Positions 27,510 through 36,500 of a stretch of DNA of 64,000 bases are shown in pieces. Origin of the DNA: Litorimonas sp947503715 (GTDB lineage: Bacteria; Pseudomonadota; Alphaproteobacteria; Caulobacterales; Maricaulaceae). The notes under the pieces were generated by a model. It had not been told where the DNA came from. It saw nothing but the letters and a program-made list of their open reading frames with translations, and searched no databases. The position numbers were made by a program, and so were the translations under genes. Each line of letters begins with the position of its first letter. Position 1 is the first letter of the stretch. The stretch lies in the NCBI RefSeq assembly GCF_050271975.1, contig NZ_CP189850.1, positions 496,001 to 560,000 on the forward strand. The letters are read 5' to 3'.

Positions 27510-27543
27510 AAAAAAACCCGCCCTCCCGAAAGGGAAGACGGGT
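27510..27543 (-). terminator. Terminator after the repeat-bearing secreted protein gene
   Basis: On the minus strand ACCCGTCTTCCC, loop TTTC, GGGAGGGCGGGT forms a long stem (27516-27543). It is followed by seven T residues (complement of 27510-27516). It separates the 27564-28382 gene from rpe. Confidence 0.92.
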
Positions 27544-27563
27544 CTCTATTAAATGGGGTCAAA

Positions 27564-28382
27564 TTACTTACGGATAGGCAGGTAATCGCCGGATGTGTAA
27601 GTTCCGCCAGTATAGCCATAGCTACCCGTGGACTGTGTTGACGCATCGCCCTGATAGAGCTCTACCGTTGCGCCGGTAAACCCGGATGCACCTTGCATAC
27701 ATGTTCCATCGGATTGTGCTGTCGTGCCCGCAGGACAGCTGACAGAAGCGCTATTATAAGTACCCGGCAGGGTCACAGTCGCTGGCATCGTTGTCATTTC
27801 CATCGTCATGGAGCCTGAAGACCCCTGCAAACATGTTCCATCTGACTGGGCTGTTGTGCCTGCAGGACAGCTGACAGGCGTGGAATCATATGTCGTGGAA
27901 GACGAATATGAAGATGTAGAACTTGGCGCGGAGTAGCTTCCTGTATAGCTGGAAGACCCTTGCAGGCATGTGCCATCAGACTGAGCCGTTGTGCCCGCCG
28001 GACAATTTACAGGTGCGGCCTGTGCGTAGCTTGGCGCTGAATAAGTCGGCGCAGGCTGCGAATAAACGGGCGCTGGTTGCGTATAAACAGGTGCAGGTTG
28101 CGTATAAACAACGGCCGCTTGCGGGGCACATGTTCCCATTTGCTGGCAATCCACATAGACAGGTGCCGGATTATAAGTCGGGGCCGCCGTGACGGGCGCA
28201 CCGTAGCGGGAATTGGCCTTTGGCGTCATTGGCGCAGGCGCAACGCAGGCTTGGCCGCAGTTTTTGCCACTCTCATAATCATAGACATTGCCATAGCGGC
28301 TTTGTGCGTTGGCAGTCAGTGTCAGTCCGGCTACACCTACGGATGCAATCAGGCTGGCGCGTAAAAATTTCGTTGTGCTCAT
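27564..28382 (-). CDS. Secreted low-complexity protein with CPAGTTAQSDGTC repeats
   Basis: I start the protein at 28382, where GGGAGG precedes the ATG and a signal peptide follows (MSTTKFLRASLIASVGVAGLTLTANAQ). An upstream in-frame ATG at 28457 would bury the signal. The mature 270 residues contain a PVYTQPAPVYTQ-type proline/tyrosine stretch and three copies of a CPAGTTAQSDGTC module, each with two cysteines. They alternate with serine/tyrosine-rich spacers. The heptapeptide VTLPGTY also occurs, shared with the secreted protein at 30291-31448. It is likely a surface or extracellular structural protein. No family is recognised. It lies 100 bp after rsmB and has its own terminator. Confidence 0.8.
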   Translation of the reverse strand: MSTTKFLRASLIASVGVAGLTLTANAQSRYGNVYDYESGKNCGQACVAPAPMTPKANSRYGAPVTAAPTYNPAPVYVDCQQMGTCAPQAAVVYTQPAPVYTQPAPVYSQPAPTYSAPSYAQAAPVNCPAGTTAQSDGTCLQGSSSYTGSYSAPSSTSSYSSSTTYDSTPVSCPAGTTAQSDGTCLQGSSGSMTMEMTTMPATVTLPGTYNSASVSCPAGTTAQSDGTCMQGASGFTGATVELYQGDASTQSTGSYGYTGGTYTSGDYLPIRK

Positions 28383-28481
28383 GTCAGAGCCTCCCATTTT
28401 GAAACAGCTTCGGGCGGTATCTTGCAAAGCTTGGACCACATTGAGGTTAACGTTCAATTACCGCATTAACCATACATGCCC

Positions 28482-29831
28482 TCAACCCGCTTTGCGTAAT
28501 GCCGCGATGAAGAAACCGTCCATCCCGCCCGCTTTGGACAGATCACACGGCAATGTCCGCACGACACCGCCTTCGAAACGTTCAGGCGGTAGGTCCAGAC
28601 CCGGCAGGTCTGAAAGGGGAATAAGGCTAAAATCGGGCGACATTTCCAAAAACTTAACGATACGGGGCAGGCCCTCATCCGGTTGCAGTGAACAGACGGC
28701 ATAGACCAGCACGCCGCCGGGCGCTGTCAGGCTTGCGGCTTTGGGCAGGAGTTTATCCTGCAACCGCACAAGATCAGCGACGGATTTGGGCGAGCGGTTA
28801 TGCAGGACATCGGGATGACGGCGGAACGTACCCGTTGCGGAACAAGGTGCATCCAGCAGGACCGCGTCAAAGGGTTCAGACTCGAACTCAAGCGCGTCCT
28901 GATTTATAACCGTGGCGGAGAGTTTGGTCCGCGCGAGGTTTTCTTCCAATCGCACCAAGCGTCCGCTGGATTTATCGACCGCGGTAACATCCGCGCCCGC
29001 ACTGGCGAGTTGGAGGGTCTTGCCCCCCGGCGCAGCACAGAGGTCGAGAACGCGTTTGTCCTTTATAATATCAAACTGATCCATCAGGATCTGCGCAGGC
29101 TGCGCGGCGGAGACATCCTGCGCCCACCACGTCCCGTCCTCAAACCCCGGCAGGGCCGTCACATCACCGATGGAGTCGAGGCGGAGTGTTTGACGCCCTA
29201 GCGGTTTTCCGCCCGTCGCCTCGGCCAAATCTTCGCGATTTGACGCAACTGTCAAATCCAACACAGGGTCTTTAATCAATTGCACCGCGATCTTTGTCGC
29301 GGGCATTTTGCCGTAGGTCCGCTCCCATTCACCGCGGATCCAGCCGGGAATATTGGCGCGAGGCGGAGAGGAGGCGGCACTTTGCCTGCCCTGCTCCACG
29401 ACGCGGCGAAGGACAGCATTGGCGAAATTGGCGAAGCCGCGTGTCGCTTTGCCGGATTTCAAAACTTCGACCGTTTCTCCGACAGCCGCATGAGGCGGGA
29501 CATCCATAAAGACGATTTGCGCAACAGCCGTTTGCAACACGGCGGTCACGGGCGCGGTGGGCGGTTTGCGCACGAGCGGTTTCAGCACGGCTTTGATCTG
29601 ACCCGAGCGCCGGAACACGGTCGCTGCAATCGCGCGGGCAAAAGCGCGGTCCCGCGCCTCAAGCCCCGCATAATCATCTGTGGCCGCCAGTGCGAGTTCT
29701 AAGGCCCGCCCATTCGCGGTCACATCCATGACGGCCAGCGCGGCACACCGGCGGGCTTTCACGGAATCGGTCATCCTGGCGGCGATTTGTTCCGCGCGGG
29801 GACGGCGGGAGATATGCTCTTTATCGGTCAT
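28482..29831 (-). CDS. rsmB: 16S rRNA m5C967 methyltransferase, RsmB family
   Basis: The 449-residue protein joins an N-terminal NusB-like RNA-binding domain (about 25-165) to a SAM-dependent RNA methyltransferase domain. Motifs visible are LDLCAAPGGKTLQLA (SAM binding), DAPCSATGTFRRHPDV (conserved Cys of motif IV) and VYAVCSLQPDEG (catalytic Cys of motif VI). It methylates C967 of 16S rRNA. The ATG at 29831 is accepted, but the in-frame ATG at 29774 (MTDSVKARR) is a reasonable alternative. It is divergent from the SDH assembly factor gene. The rsmB-rpe-purH linkage is a conserved alphaproteobacterial pattern. Confidence 0.93.
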   Translation of the reverse strand: MTDKEHISRRPRAEQIAARMTDSVKARRCAALAVMDVTANGRALELALAATDDYAGLEARDRAFARAIAATVFRRSGQIKAVLKPLVRKPPTAPVTAVLQTAVAQIVFMDVPPHAAVGETVEVLKSGKATRGFANFANAVLRRVVEQGRQSAASSPPRANIPGWIRGEWERTYGKMPATKIAVQLIKDPVLDLTVASNREDLAEATGGKPLGRQTLRLDSIGDVTALPGFEDGTWWAQDVSAAQPAQILMDQFDIIKDKRVLDLCAAPGGKTLQLASAGADVTAVDKSSGRLVRLEENLARTKLSATVINQDALEFESEPFDAVLLDAPCSATGTFRRHPDVLHNRSPKSVADLVRLQDKLLPKAASLTAPGGVLVYAVCSLQPDEGLPRIVKFLEMSPDFSLIPLSDLPGLDLPPERFEGGVVRTLPCDLSKAGGMDGFFIAALRKAG

Positions 29832-30003
29832 GCGAGGCGCTTAGGCGCAAGCGGCTCACCCGTAAAGAGCGGGCACGTTATGGTAAACAGTTGGCAAAGA
29901 CGGGATTCACGGAATCTTATCTGCGTGCGTGTATCACACTGGTTCATCGAGCGGCAATTTGCGCGTTTGACGGGACGGGACAGACAGGGGTATTTGGTAC
30001 GCT

Positions 30004-30207
30004 ATGAGCGAGCCAGAAAACGATATCCCCGAAACCCCGAAAAAGGTTTTGAGCCCCGCGGCAAAGCGGGCTCTGGCTGAAGCGGCGGAACGGCGCAAAG
30101 CGCGCGAGGAAGCTGAGTCCCGTGAACCCGAAAAAGGCGGCCCGAAAGGTGTCGAACCCACACGCTATGGCGATTGGGAACGCGGCGGAATTGCCTACGA
30201 CTTCTAG
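30004..30207 (+). CDS. Succinate dehydrogenase assembly factor 4 family protein (DUF1674)
   Basis: The 67-residue protein has a basic/acidic helical N-terminus (LSPAAKRALAEAAERR) and the signature C-terminus GPKGVEPTRYGDWERGGIAYDF. Eukaryotic SDHAF4/Sdh8 binds the flavinylated SdhA subunit and promotes its assembly with SdhB. Alphaproteobacterial homologues are assumed to act likewise. The C-terminal PTRYGDW motif makes the assignment firm despite the short length. No sdh genes are in the window, so it stands apart from its target operon. Confidence 0.88.
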   Translation: MSEPENDIPETPKKVLSPAAKRALAEAAERRKAREEAESREPEKGGPKGVEPTRYGDWERGGIAYDF

Positions 30208-30290
30208 GCAGACTTCCCTCCTTCGGCACCGGTAGATATTTTTGACCGGCGTCGGGATCTCCCGCGTCATTGACCAGTGGGAGTGGGCAC

Positions 30291-31448
30291 ATGCCGACCA
30301 AAATGATTTCAACGGCCCTAACGGGCGTTATGGGCGCAGCCCTTTTAGCAACACCGGCCTTTGCGGGTGGTAATTGCGGCGCGGGCGGTTGTGCCGTTCC
30401 GGTTCAAGTTATAGACGGATATGCACCGCAATTCGGACCTATGACGGTTCGCAATCAAAACCCGATGGGTCATTTACGGTCTGTTGATTTTCAACGCGCA
30501 CCAAATGTTTCAATTACACGCGTGCATGGCATGATGCCGACGGCTGCGCTGTCCGACGCCCCGTCAGGATTTACAAATGGATGCCACCCGACCAGCACGA
30601 CATATTGTCGTCAGGATACAGGGGTTCCTGTGCAAGTCGAGATGAACCGCCCGGCTCCGGCCCCCGTGCCCCTCGCGCTTTACAGCCCGCCCGCGCCTGT
30701 CCAAGTCGTGGAAGAACCCCGCGTTGTCGCCATTGGCGGCGGATATGATCCGTCCAAATTCGCGCCCCGCACATACGGTGACGCGACTTTCGTTCCTGGT
30801 ATTGCGCATGTTCCGACATCTATTGTCGACCGTGACCCCGTTCGCGCGCAGCAAGTGCTCGACAGCGGTCGCACAGTGTCGCAACCCGTTCTGGGCCGCG
30901 ATACATTTGGCGGCACCGTTCCAAACCCGGGCATGATGCGTCAGCAAGGTTATAATGTGACCCTGCCGGGAACTTATAGCGGACAAGTCCAACGTACAGT
31001 GACCCTGCCCGGTACATATCATGGACAAACCCGCCGGATGATGCCAGCGCCGCAGATGAGAGCGCCTGGCCTCATGAATACACAAGGCCTCGTCCTTGGC
31101 GCACCGCGTCCCGGCCCCAGCTTTGGTCAGCCCGGCGCACCCGTGTTGCAACAAAACGGTCCGATGGCTGGGAGCTATGGCTCAACGGTGGGCGCAGATG
31201 GCACCTATTGGGAAAAAGTCTCTGGCCCGACAGCCTTTGGCGACACAATTGCGACATCCGTGATCTGTAAGCGTCAATTGCCGACGCAAACCGTGCGGCC
31301 TGTCGTGAACGTGCCCTATCCCGTGCCCGTACAGGTCGCCCCGCAACCCGGCTGCGCCCCCGTCCCCCACGGTCTGGGACAGTATGAAGGCGGGCATCAA
31401 GCCGCTGGACGCTATGGTCATTCAGAACAGGGCCGTTGGGTCCACTAG
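30291..31448 (+). CDS. Secreted proline/glycine-rich protein with VTLPGTY repeats
   Basis: I place the start at ATG 30291 because it gives a clean signal peptide (MPTKMISTALTGVMGAALLATPAFA) preceded by GGGAGTGGG. The track-style start seven residues earlier is a TTG. The mature part of about 360 residues is rich in proline, glycine, methionine and arginine. It has two VTLPGTY motifs spaced by a dozen residues and valine/proline runs such as RPVVNVPYPVPVQV. Few cysteines occur, clustered near both ends. The VTLPGTY motif links it to the 27564-28382 protein, and its RPVV.VPYPV.V region resembles the RPVIYVRYPVAV of the next gene. It is likely a cell-surface structural protein of unknown role. 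Confidence 0.8.
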   Translation: MPTKMISTALTGVMGAALLATPAFAGGNCGAGGCAVPVQVIDGYAPQFGPMTVRNQNPMGHLRSVDFQRAPNVSITRVHGMMPTAALSDAPSGFTNGCHPTSTTYCRQDTGVPVQVEMNRPAPAPVPLALYSPPAPVQVVEEPRVVAIGGGYDPSKFAPRTYGDATFVPGIAHVPTSIVDRDPVRAQQVLDSGRTVSQPVLGRDTFGGTVPNPGMMRQQGYNVTLPGTYSGQVQRTVTLPGTYHGQTRRMMPAPQMRAPGLMNTQGLVLGAPRPGPSFGQPGAPVLQQNGPMAGSYGSTVGADGTYWEKVSGPTAFGDTIATSVICKRQLPTQTVRPVVNVPYPVPVQVAPQPGCAPVPHGLGQYEGGHQAAGRYGHSEQGRWVH

Positions 31449-31472
31449 TTCGGACGTAAGAAAAGATTTGAA

Positions 31473-31500
31473 AGCCCTGCCAATTTGGTGGGGCTTTTTT
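31473..31500 (+). terminator. Terminator between the two secreted protein genes
   Basis: AGCCC (31473-31477) pairs with GGGCT (31491-31495), with further CCA/TGG pairing inside. Six T residues end at 31500. It is 25 bp after the 30291-31448 stop. Confidence 0.85.
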
Positions 31501-31604
31501 GATTCCACCGGAAGAACTCCCGTTTCACGCGAATCCGCTCGACTCTGGCATGCCCTTTGCTTTGATATGTTCTGAATAGGATAAATATCAAAGAGGTGGG
31601 TCAT

Positions 31605-32213
31605 ATGGTTTCCCGATTAATCAAGAGCATCACAGTTGCGGGCGCAGCCATCGCGCTGGCCGGTACAGCCTTTGCGGGCGGGAACGGGCATCACTCGACC
31701 CTGAAACCGCTATCGACCTGGTCCGGTACAACAGGGGCCAGCTACTCACTGAACGGAACGTCTTCGCGCTACAGCCCGTCAACGGCCTACACGACCTCGA
31801 TGTCGACGGTTGAGGCGGATAGTACATATGGTACGGGCTCCATTAGCGAAAGTTACACAACCACGGAAACTTACGGCTTTTCAGGCGCAACAAATTCCGT
31901 AGCGGGTCTCGGTTATAACGAGTCCCTGCAAGCGACCTCCTGTCCCGTGAATGTCTACGGCACGTCCTCCGGCTCCACAGTTCTCGGCTGTTACAATGTC
32001 GTGAAACCTGTTCCGCAGACGACATATTACCGTGTCGTCCGTCCGGTCATCTATGTCCGTTATCCCGTCGCCGTCCCAACCTGTCGCACACAGTGTTGCG
32101 AGCCGATTATTCGCGGCGGATCATCCCGTTATGGCGGATATGGTCCCCAAGGCGGATATAGCGGTTATGGTCATGGCCACGCCTATCATCACGGCGGATC
32201 CGTCTGTCGCTAG
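31605..32213 (+). CDS. Secreted serine/tyrosine/glycine-rich protein
   Basis: I take ATG 31605, which follows AGAGGTGG and yields a signal peptide (MVSRLIKSITVAGAAIALAGTAFA, cleavage before GGNG). A GTG three codons upstream is less likely. The mature 180 residues begin Ser/Thr/Tyr-rich, then have RPVIYVRYPVAVPTCRTQCC with clustered cysteines. The protein ends in a glycine/tyrosine/histidine-rich tail (GGYGPQGGYSGYGHGHAYHHGG). The signal and the mature start AGGNG..H resemble the preceding gene product (AGGNCG), suggesting the two are divergent members of one group. A surface-structural or metal-binding role is possible. No family is recognised. Confidence 0.8.
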   Translation: MVSRLIKSITVAGAAIALAGTAFAGGNGHHSTLKPLSTWSGTTGASYSLNGTSSRYSPSTAYTTSMSTVEADSTYGTGSISESYTTTETYGFSGATNSVAGLGYNESLQATSCPVNVYGTSSGSTVLGCYNVVKPVPQTTYYRVVRPVIYVRYPVAVPTCRTQCCEPIIRGGSSRYGGYGPQGGYSGYGHGHAYHHGGSVCR

Positions 32214-32236
32214 GCAGGCATAGATAGATTTCAAAG

Positions 32237-32262
32237 CCCGCTTTCTTCAAAGCGGGTTTTTT
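32237..32262 (+). terminator. Terminator after the secreted protein gene
   Basis: A perfect 8-bp stem CCCGCTTT/AAAGCGGG (32237-32244, 32249-32256) with a CTTC loop is followed by six T residues. It lies just before the convergent pyrF end. Confidence 0.93.
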
Positions 32263-32273
32263 ATTGGCCGGAA

Positions 32274-32963
32274 TTAATGGCCACGCATCTCTTCGCAGAT
32301 ATTCAACGCGGCGGCGCGGGGATCATCGGCCTGCGTAATGGGGCGACCGACGACGAGATGGCTGGCCCCTGAGGTCAGCGCGGAGGACGGCGTTGCGATC
32401 CGTTTCTGATCGCCTTTCTCCGCGCCTGCGGGTCGGACACCCGGGGTCACGACGAGGAAGCTCTCAGGCACGTTGGCGCGAATGGCAGCGGCTTCCAGTG
32501 GCGATGACACGACGCCGTCTATGCCGGCGTCCAGCGCTTGTTGCACGCGCCGCATGACGAGCTTTTCCGCGTTATCATTATAACCGATATCTTCCAGCGC
32601 CTGTTGGTCGAGCGAGGTCAGCACCGTCACGCCGAGAATTTTCAGCGTAGACTGCCCTTTTCCTGTTACGGCAGACCGCATCACATCCGGCCGCGCATGC
32701 ACAGTCAGAAGATCCGCGCCCAGACCCGCAATAGACCGTGTGGCCTTTTCCACCGTCGCGCCAATATCGTGCAATTTGAAGTCATAGAAGACATTCTTCC
32801 CCATCGCCTTCAACCGTTGCCCGAATTCCACCCCGCCAATGGGGAGGAGTTGGAGGCCGATCTTATAGCTCTCAACCGCATCGCCGAGCGTGTCGACCAT
32901 GGCTTCCGCCTCGCCCACACTGGGCAGATCGAGGGCGACAAATAATCTGGGATCGGATGTCAT
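32274..32963 (-). CDS. pyrF: Orotidine 5'-phosphate decarboxylase
   Basis: The 229-residue TIM-barrel enzyme shows the opening LFVALDLPSVGEA, the catalytic DFKLHDIGATV motif with the Asp-Lys-Asp array, and the phosphate-binding VVTPGVRPAG and LVVGRPIT segments. It converts OMP to UMP. Its start shares one base with the stop of the upstream SDR gene (32963), so the pair is coupled. It converges on the terminator of the secreted protein gene. Confidence 0.97.
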   Translation of the reverse strand: MTSDPRLFVALDLPSVGEAEAMVDTLGDAVESYKIGLQLLPIGGVEFGQRLKAMGKNVFYDFKLHDIGATVEKATRSIAGLGADLLTVHARPDVMRSAVTGKGQSTLKILGVTVLTSLDQQALEDIGYNDNAEKLVMRRVQQALDAGIDGVVSSPLEAAAIRANVPESFLVVTPGVRPAGAEKGDQKRIATPSSALTSGASHLVVGRPITQADDPRAAALNICEEMRGH

Positions 32964-33757
32964 TAGTCTTGGTTCCTATAACTGCTCGCACCGGAATTCA
33001 TAATTTTGCGGCCCAGCCACGGCATCCAACGATTAAGGCGGGCGAGCATGCGGTTGACGCGTCCAGAAATAAAGACGGCTTTATTCTCCTCCAACGCATC
33101 GGCGGCCAATTTTGCGCAGACATCCGCATCCATGACCATGAAACCGGGCAGGCTGTTAATCCCCTCGCGCGTGCCGTTCACATCGTGAAATTCCGTCAGC
33201 ACGAAACCCGGACAGAGGGCGGAGACATTCACGCCCGTGCCTTGCATTTCAGCATTCAAGCTTTCCGAGAATTTAATGAGATAGGCTTTCACCGCCGCAT
33301 AAAGCGTATGCCCTTTCGACCCCGGCATATGGCCTGCGAGACTGGCAACCTGCATGATACGGCCAAAGCCGCGCTCGACCATCGCGGGCAGAAGCGCGCG
33401 GGTGAGTTCCGCCGGGACGACGGTCATCAGGTGATCGAACCGACGGTGGTCGTCCCAATCGGAGGACAGGTAAGTGCCGGGATGACCATAGCCCGCATTA
33501 TTGATGACGCCGTCGATTTGTTGCCCGTCCAGCGCGGCCATCATATCCGGCACGGCGGTTTCCGAAAACAGGTCGGCGGCGATGACGGTACAGGCCGTGC
33601 CGTGTGCCGCTTTCAGTTCCTCGGCCAGAGCCAACAAGCGGTCTTCCCGTCTTGCGGTCAGGACGAGAGCCCAGCCGCGCGACGCATATTCGCGGGCAAG
33701 GGCCGCGCCCAGACCCGCAGAGGCACCTGTAATCAGCATCGTATATTTCGTCGTCAT
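32963..33757 (-). CDS. Short-chain dehydrogenase/reductase
   Basis: The 264-residue protein is a classical SDR. It has an N-terminal TGASAGLGAALA cofactor motif, the NNAGYG motif and a YAAVKAYL catalytic Tyr-x-x-x-Lys. The N-terminal ARREDRL arginines suggest NADP(H) preference. It resembles the YqjQ/DltE-like subgroup of SDRs with no defined substrate. It precedes pyrF with a 1-bp overlap, which does not reveal its pathway. Confidence 0.88.
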   Translation of the reverse strand: MTTKYTMLITGASAGLGAALAREYASRGWALVLTARREDRLLALAEELKAAHGTACTVIAADLFSETAVPDMMAALDGQQIDGVINNAGYGHPGTYLSSDWDDHRRFDHLMTVVPAELTRALLPAMVERGFGRIMQVASLAGHMPGSKGHTLYAAVKAYLIKFSESLNAEMQGTGVNVSALCPGFVLTEFHDVNGTREGINSLPGFMVMDADVCAKLAADALEENKAVFISGRVNRMLARLNRWMPWLGRKIMNSGASSYRNQD

Positions 33758-33817
33758 GGGTCTTCCCTAAACAAATTCTCATTTGACCTAGCCGAGTGAG
33801 AAGCGTTCTAAAAGCCT

Positions 33818-34117
33818 ATGAAGAAATCTATTTTATGTCTGCCCGCGGCGTTTTTAATAACAGCCTGTTCAACGGGGCCCGATCCTGCCGATTATGCCGG
33901 TTTAGACTGCGACTCTATGAGAGCTTTGGTTAGCGGTCAGAATTCTGCGGCCTCCGCGCGCGGGATTGAACTTTACAATGATCGCGGTGTGGAAGAGACG
34001 CGCCAAGAATCCGGTTCTCCTTGGGCGGGACGCTCGAAAACAAATGACGATCAGAATTTACGCGACGAGCGGCAGGCCATTCGCGAAGCCTATCGCCGCA
34101 AGGGTTGCACCCGATAG
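33818..34117 (+). CDS. Small lipoprotein
   Basis: The 99-residue protein has a lipoprotein signal ending LITAC (Cys17). An acidic/arginine-rich mature part with two further cysteines (DCDSM and the C-terminal KGCTR) follows. These could form a disulfide in the periplasm. No domain is recognised. It is divergent from the SDR gene and 50 bp before lemA, so it may be part of the lemA transcription unit or separate. Confidence 0.75.
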   Translation: MKKSILCLPAAFLITACSTGPDPADYAGLDCDSMRALVSGQNSAASARGIELYNDRGVEETRQESGSPWAGRSKTNDDQNLRDERQAIREAYRRKGCTR

Positions 34118-34167
34118 CGGGCCGCTAATCGCTTGATGGGCGACGGTTCAGACTCTATGCCCGCGAT

Positions 34168-34728
34168 ATGACTGGTCTCATTATAGTTCTCATTCTTCTT
34201 GCCTCGCTGATTGTCGGGGGCGTTCTAATTTATAACGGCCTCGTCCAGAAACGGCAGATGACTGAAAATGGTTGGTCGGATATTGATGTCCAGTTGAAGC
34301 GTCGTGCAGACCTGATCCCGCGATTGGTTGAAACTGTGAAAGGTTACGCGTCGCATGAGCGAGAGTTATTCCGCGAAGTCACGGAAGCTCGAACAAATGC
34401 GCAGGCCGCAGGACCGGATGTCACGGCCCGTGGCGCGGCGGAAAGCCGCCTCTCCGCCCCGACCGCGAAATTGATCGCGTTGAAGGAGGATTATCCCGAC
34501 CTCAAAACCAATGAAAATTTCCTGTCGCTACAAAAAGACCTCTCCGATACGGAAGACAAAATTGAAATGGCTCGGCGATTTTACAACGGCGCGGTGCGCG
34601 AATATAATATCAAGGTCAAAAGCGTGCCGTCCAATTTGGTCGCGGGACCGTTCGGGTTTCACGAGCGTGACTTTTTCGAGATAGAAACAGCGGATCGCGC
34701 CGTGCCAGATGTGGATTTTCAGGGTTGA
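34168..34728 (+). CDS. lemA: LemA family protein
   Basis: The 186-residue protein has an N-terminal membrane helix (LIIVLILLASLIVGGVLIYNGLV). The LemA helical domain follows, with NGWSDIDVQLKRRADLIPRLVETVKGYASHE, EDYPDLKTNENFLSLQKDLSDTEDKI and RRFYNGAVREYN signatures. LemA proteins form membrane-attached helical bundles of unknown mechanism, linked in several bacteria to envelope stress proteases. The stop is overlapped by the potential TTG start of the next ORF. LemA with a DUF2207 protein downstream is a widespread pairing. Confidence 0.93.
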   Translation: MTGLIIVLILLASLIVGGVLIYNGLVQKRQMTENGWSDIDVQLKRRADLIPRLVETVKGYASHERELFREVTEARTNAQAAGPDVTARGAAESRLSAPTAKLIALKEDYPDLKTNENFLSLQKDLSDTEDKIEMARRFYNGAVREYNIKVKSVPSNLVAGPFGFHERDFFEIETADRAVPDVDFQG

Positions 34729-34733
34729 ATCAG

Positions 34734-36497
34734 ATGATGAAAACAGGGGTGCTTTCGGGATTTATTCTGTTCCTCATAATCTGGTTTTGCGCGTCATTTG
34801 CCAGCGCACAGAATCTTCAGGGCGAACGTATCGAACGCATGGATGTGACGGTAACTGTCCTGCAGGATGGCAGTCTGCGCATTCGCGAAGAAATTGATTA
34901 TCTCAAACCAAGGGGCGTCACGAAGCGCGGGATTTTCCGTGAGCTGCCCCGTTACGTCAAAGACGGCGCGATTAAGGTTGAGAAACCTTACCGGCTTCTC
35001 CTCGCGACCCGTAATGGTCAGACGGAGAGTGTCCGCACGACCGTATCCGGCAATATCGTGCAATGGCGATTGGGGCAATCGACGGTCTATTTAGATGAAG
35101 GCATACAACGTTATGTTCTCGAATATACCTCTGATGACTGGATTGTCCGGTATGATGATCTGGATGAAATCCGCTGGAACGTGATGGGGGAATATTGGCA
35201 GTTTCCGGTCAAAAATCTGACAGGTCGGATTGTCTTGCCGCTTGGTGCATCCCCGGCACAAACGGCTGGCTATACGGGTCGCTATGGTAGTCGGGAGAGC
35301 GACATTACGATCAACGCCCTCGGAAATATTGTCGAATTTGCGTCCCTGCGTCCCATTATGCCGGGCGAAGCCGCCACCCTGGCTGTCGGAGTGGAGAAGG
35401 GCGTGTTTGATCCGCTATCGCCCGAAGAAGAAAAAGCCCGGTGGTGGCGGAAAAATGGAGGCCTCCTCGGCATTGGCGGATTAATTCCCGCTATCCTCGC
35501 CTTCTTCCTGTTTCATTGGTCCCGCGTGGGACGTGATCCCGTTAAGCCGCCCGTCTTCGCTCGATACGAAGCGCCCCAGGGCTATTCCGCTTCGGCGGCG
35601 CACCGGATTGAACGCGGCACGGTCATTGGCGATGACGCGCTGATTTCGACACTCCTGAGCCTCGCCATTAAAAGGCGCATTCTCATTGATGTGCAGAAGA
35701 AGAAAACGGTTCTCGTCCACCTGCCCCCGCGCGATCATGAGGGCGAGTTAAACCGTGAGGAAGCCGTCCTCTATGCACATCTTTTCAAAAACCGTCATGA
35801 TGATATTGTCCTGAAAAAGAATAAGCCCAATACGCGGTTTCATAAGGCCAATCGCAGCCTCGTTTCGCATCTGAACACGACCTATGGCCCGGACTATCAT
35901 AAGATCAATTTCGCGCCGACATTTATCGGGATGGTCCTGACCGGTCTTGGGCTCTTTGCCGTGTTCAAGGCCTTCCAAACGCCCAGTTCCGCCCTCTTCT
36001 GGTTAGGCGTCGCCGCCCTCATCATGTGTAATATCGTTTTCATGTTCCTGATGCCCGCCCCTACGGAAAAAGGCGCACGAGTAAAATCAGAAATTGAGGG
36101 CTTTAAACTCTATCTGGAAACGGCGGAGAAGCTGCGCCTCAATGCAGCCGAAGTCGGAACGGATCAAGTCCCGCCCATGAGTGTTGAACGCTATGAGAGC
36201 TACCTTCCCTATGCCGTGGCACTCGGCGTCGAGAAACCTTGGACGAAACATTTCGAAAAGACGCTGCCCATTGTCGCGCAGGATTATCAGCCAAATTATT
36301 ATCGCGGGTCCAGCCGCACCTTCCTGAAAGGCGGCGTTGGGAACCTGTCCAAAGATATGACGAAAGCCCTCTCGGCCGGCGTCGCCTCCGCGCGGCCTGT
36401 CCAGACGAGCAGCAGTGGCGGCTCTTCGAGTAGCTTTTCCGGTGGTGGGGGGTTCTCCGGCGGTGGCGGCGGCGGCGGTGGAGGCGGTAGTTGGTAG
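34734..36497 (+). CDS. DUF2207 membrane protein paired with LemA
   Basis: The protein of about 587 residues has a signal peptide (cleavage near ASA/QNLQ) and an extracytoplasmic DUF2207 beta-rich domain (about 30-235). A membrane segment near 245-265 follows, then a cytoplasmic part, two more helices near 395-440 and a long tail ending in a serine- and glycine-rich run (SGGGGGGGGGGSW). I choose ATG 34734 with AGGG upstream rather than the TTG at 34725 that overlaps lemA. DUF2207 proteins with Gly-rich ends accompany LemA in many bacteria, and their function is unknown. It converges on the histidine kinase gene with a 3-bp gap. Confidence 0.88.
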   Translation: MMKTGVLSGFILFLIIWFCASFASAQNLQGERIERMDVTVTVLQDGSLRIREEIDYLKPRGVTKRGIFRELPRYVKDGAIKVEKPYRLLLATRNGQTESVRTTVSGNIVQWRLGQSTVYLDEGIQRYVLEYTSDDWIVRYDDLDEIRWNVMGEYWQFPVKNLTGRIVLPLGASPAQTAGYTGRYGSRESDITINALGNIVEFASLRPIMPGEAATLAVGVEKGVFDPLSPEEEKARWWRKNGGLLGIGGLIPAILAFFLFHWSRVGRDPVKPPVFARYEAPQGYSASAAHRIERGTVIGDDALISTLLSLAIKRRILIDVQKKKTVLVHLPPRDHEGELNREEAVLYAHLFKNRHDDIVLKKNKPNTRFHKANRSLVSHLNTTYGPDYHKINFAPTFIGMVLTGLGLFAVFKAFQTPSSALFWLGVAALIMCNIVFMFLMPAPTEKGARVKSEIEGFKLYLETAEKLRLNAAEVGTDQVPPMSVERYESYLPYAVALGVEKPWTKHFEKTLPIVAQDYQPNYYRGSSRTFLKGGVGNLSKDMTKALSAGVASARPVQTSSSGGSSSSFSGGGGFSGGGGGGGGGGSW

Positions 36498-36500
36498 AGC

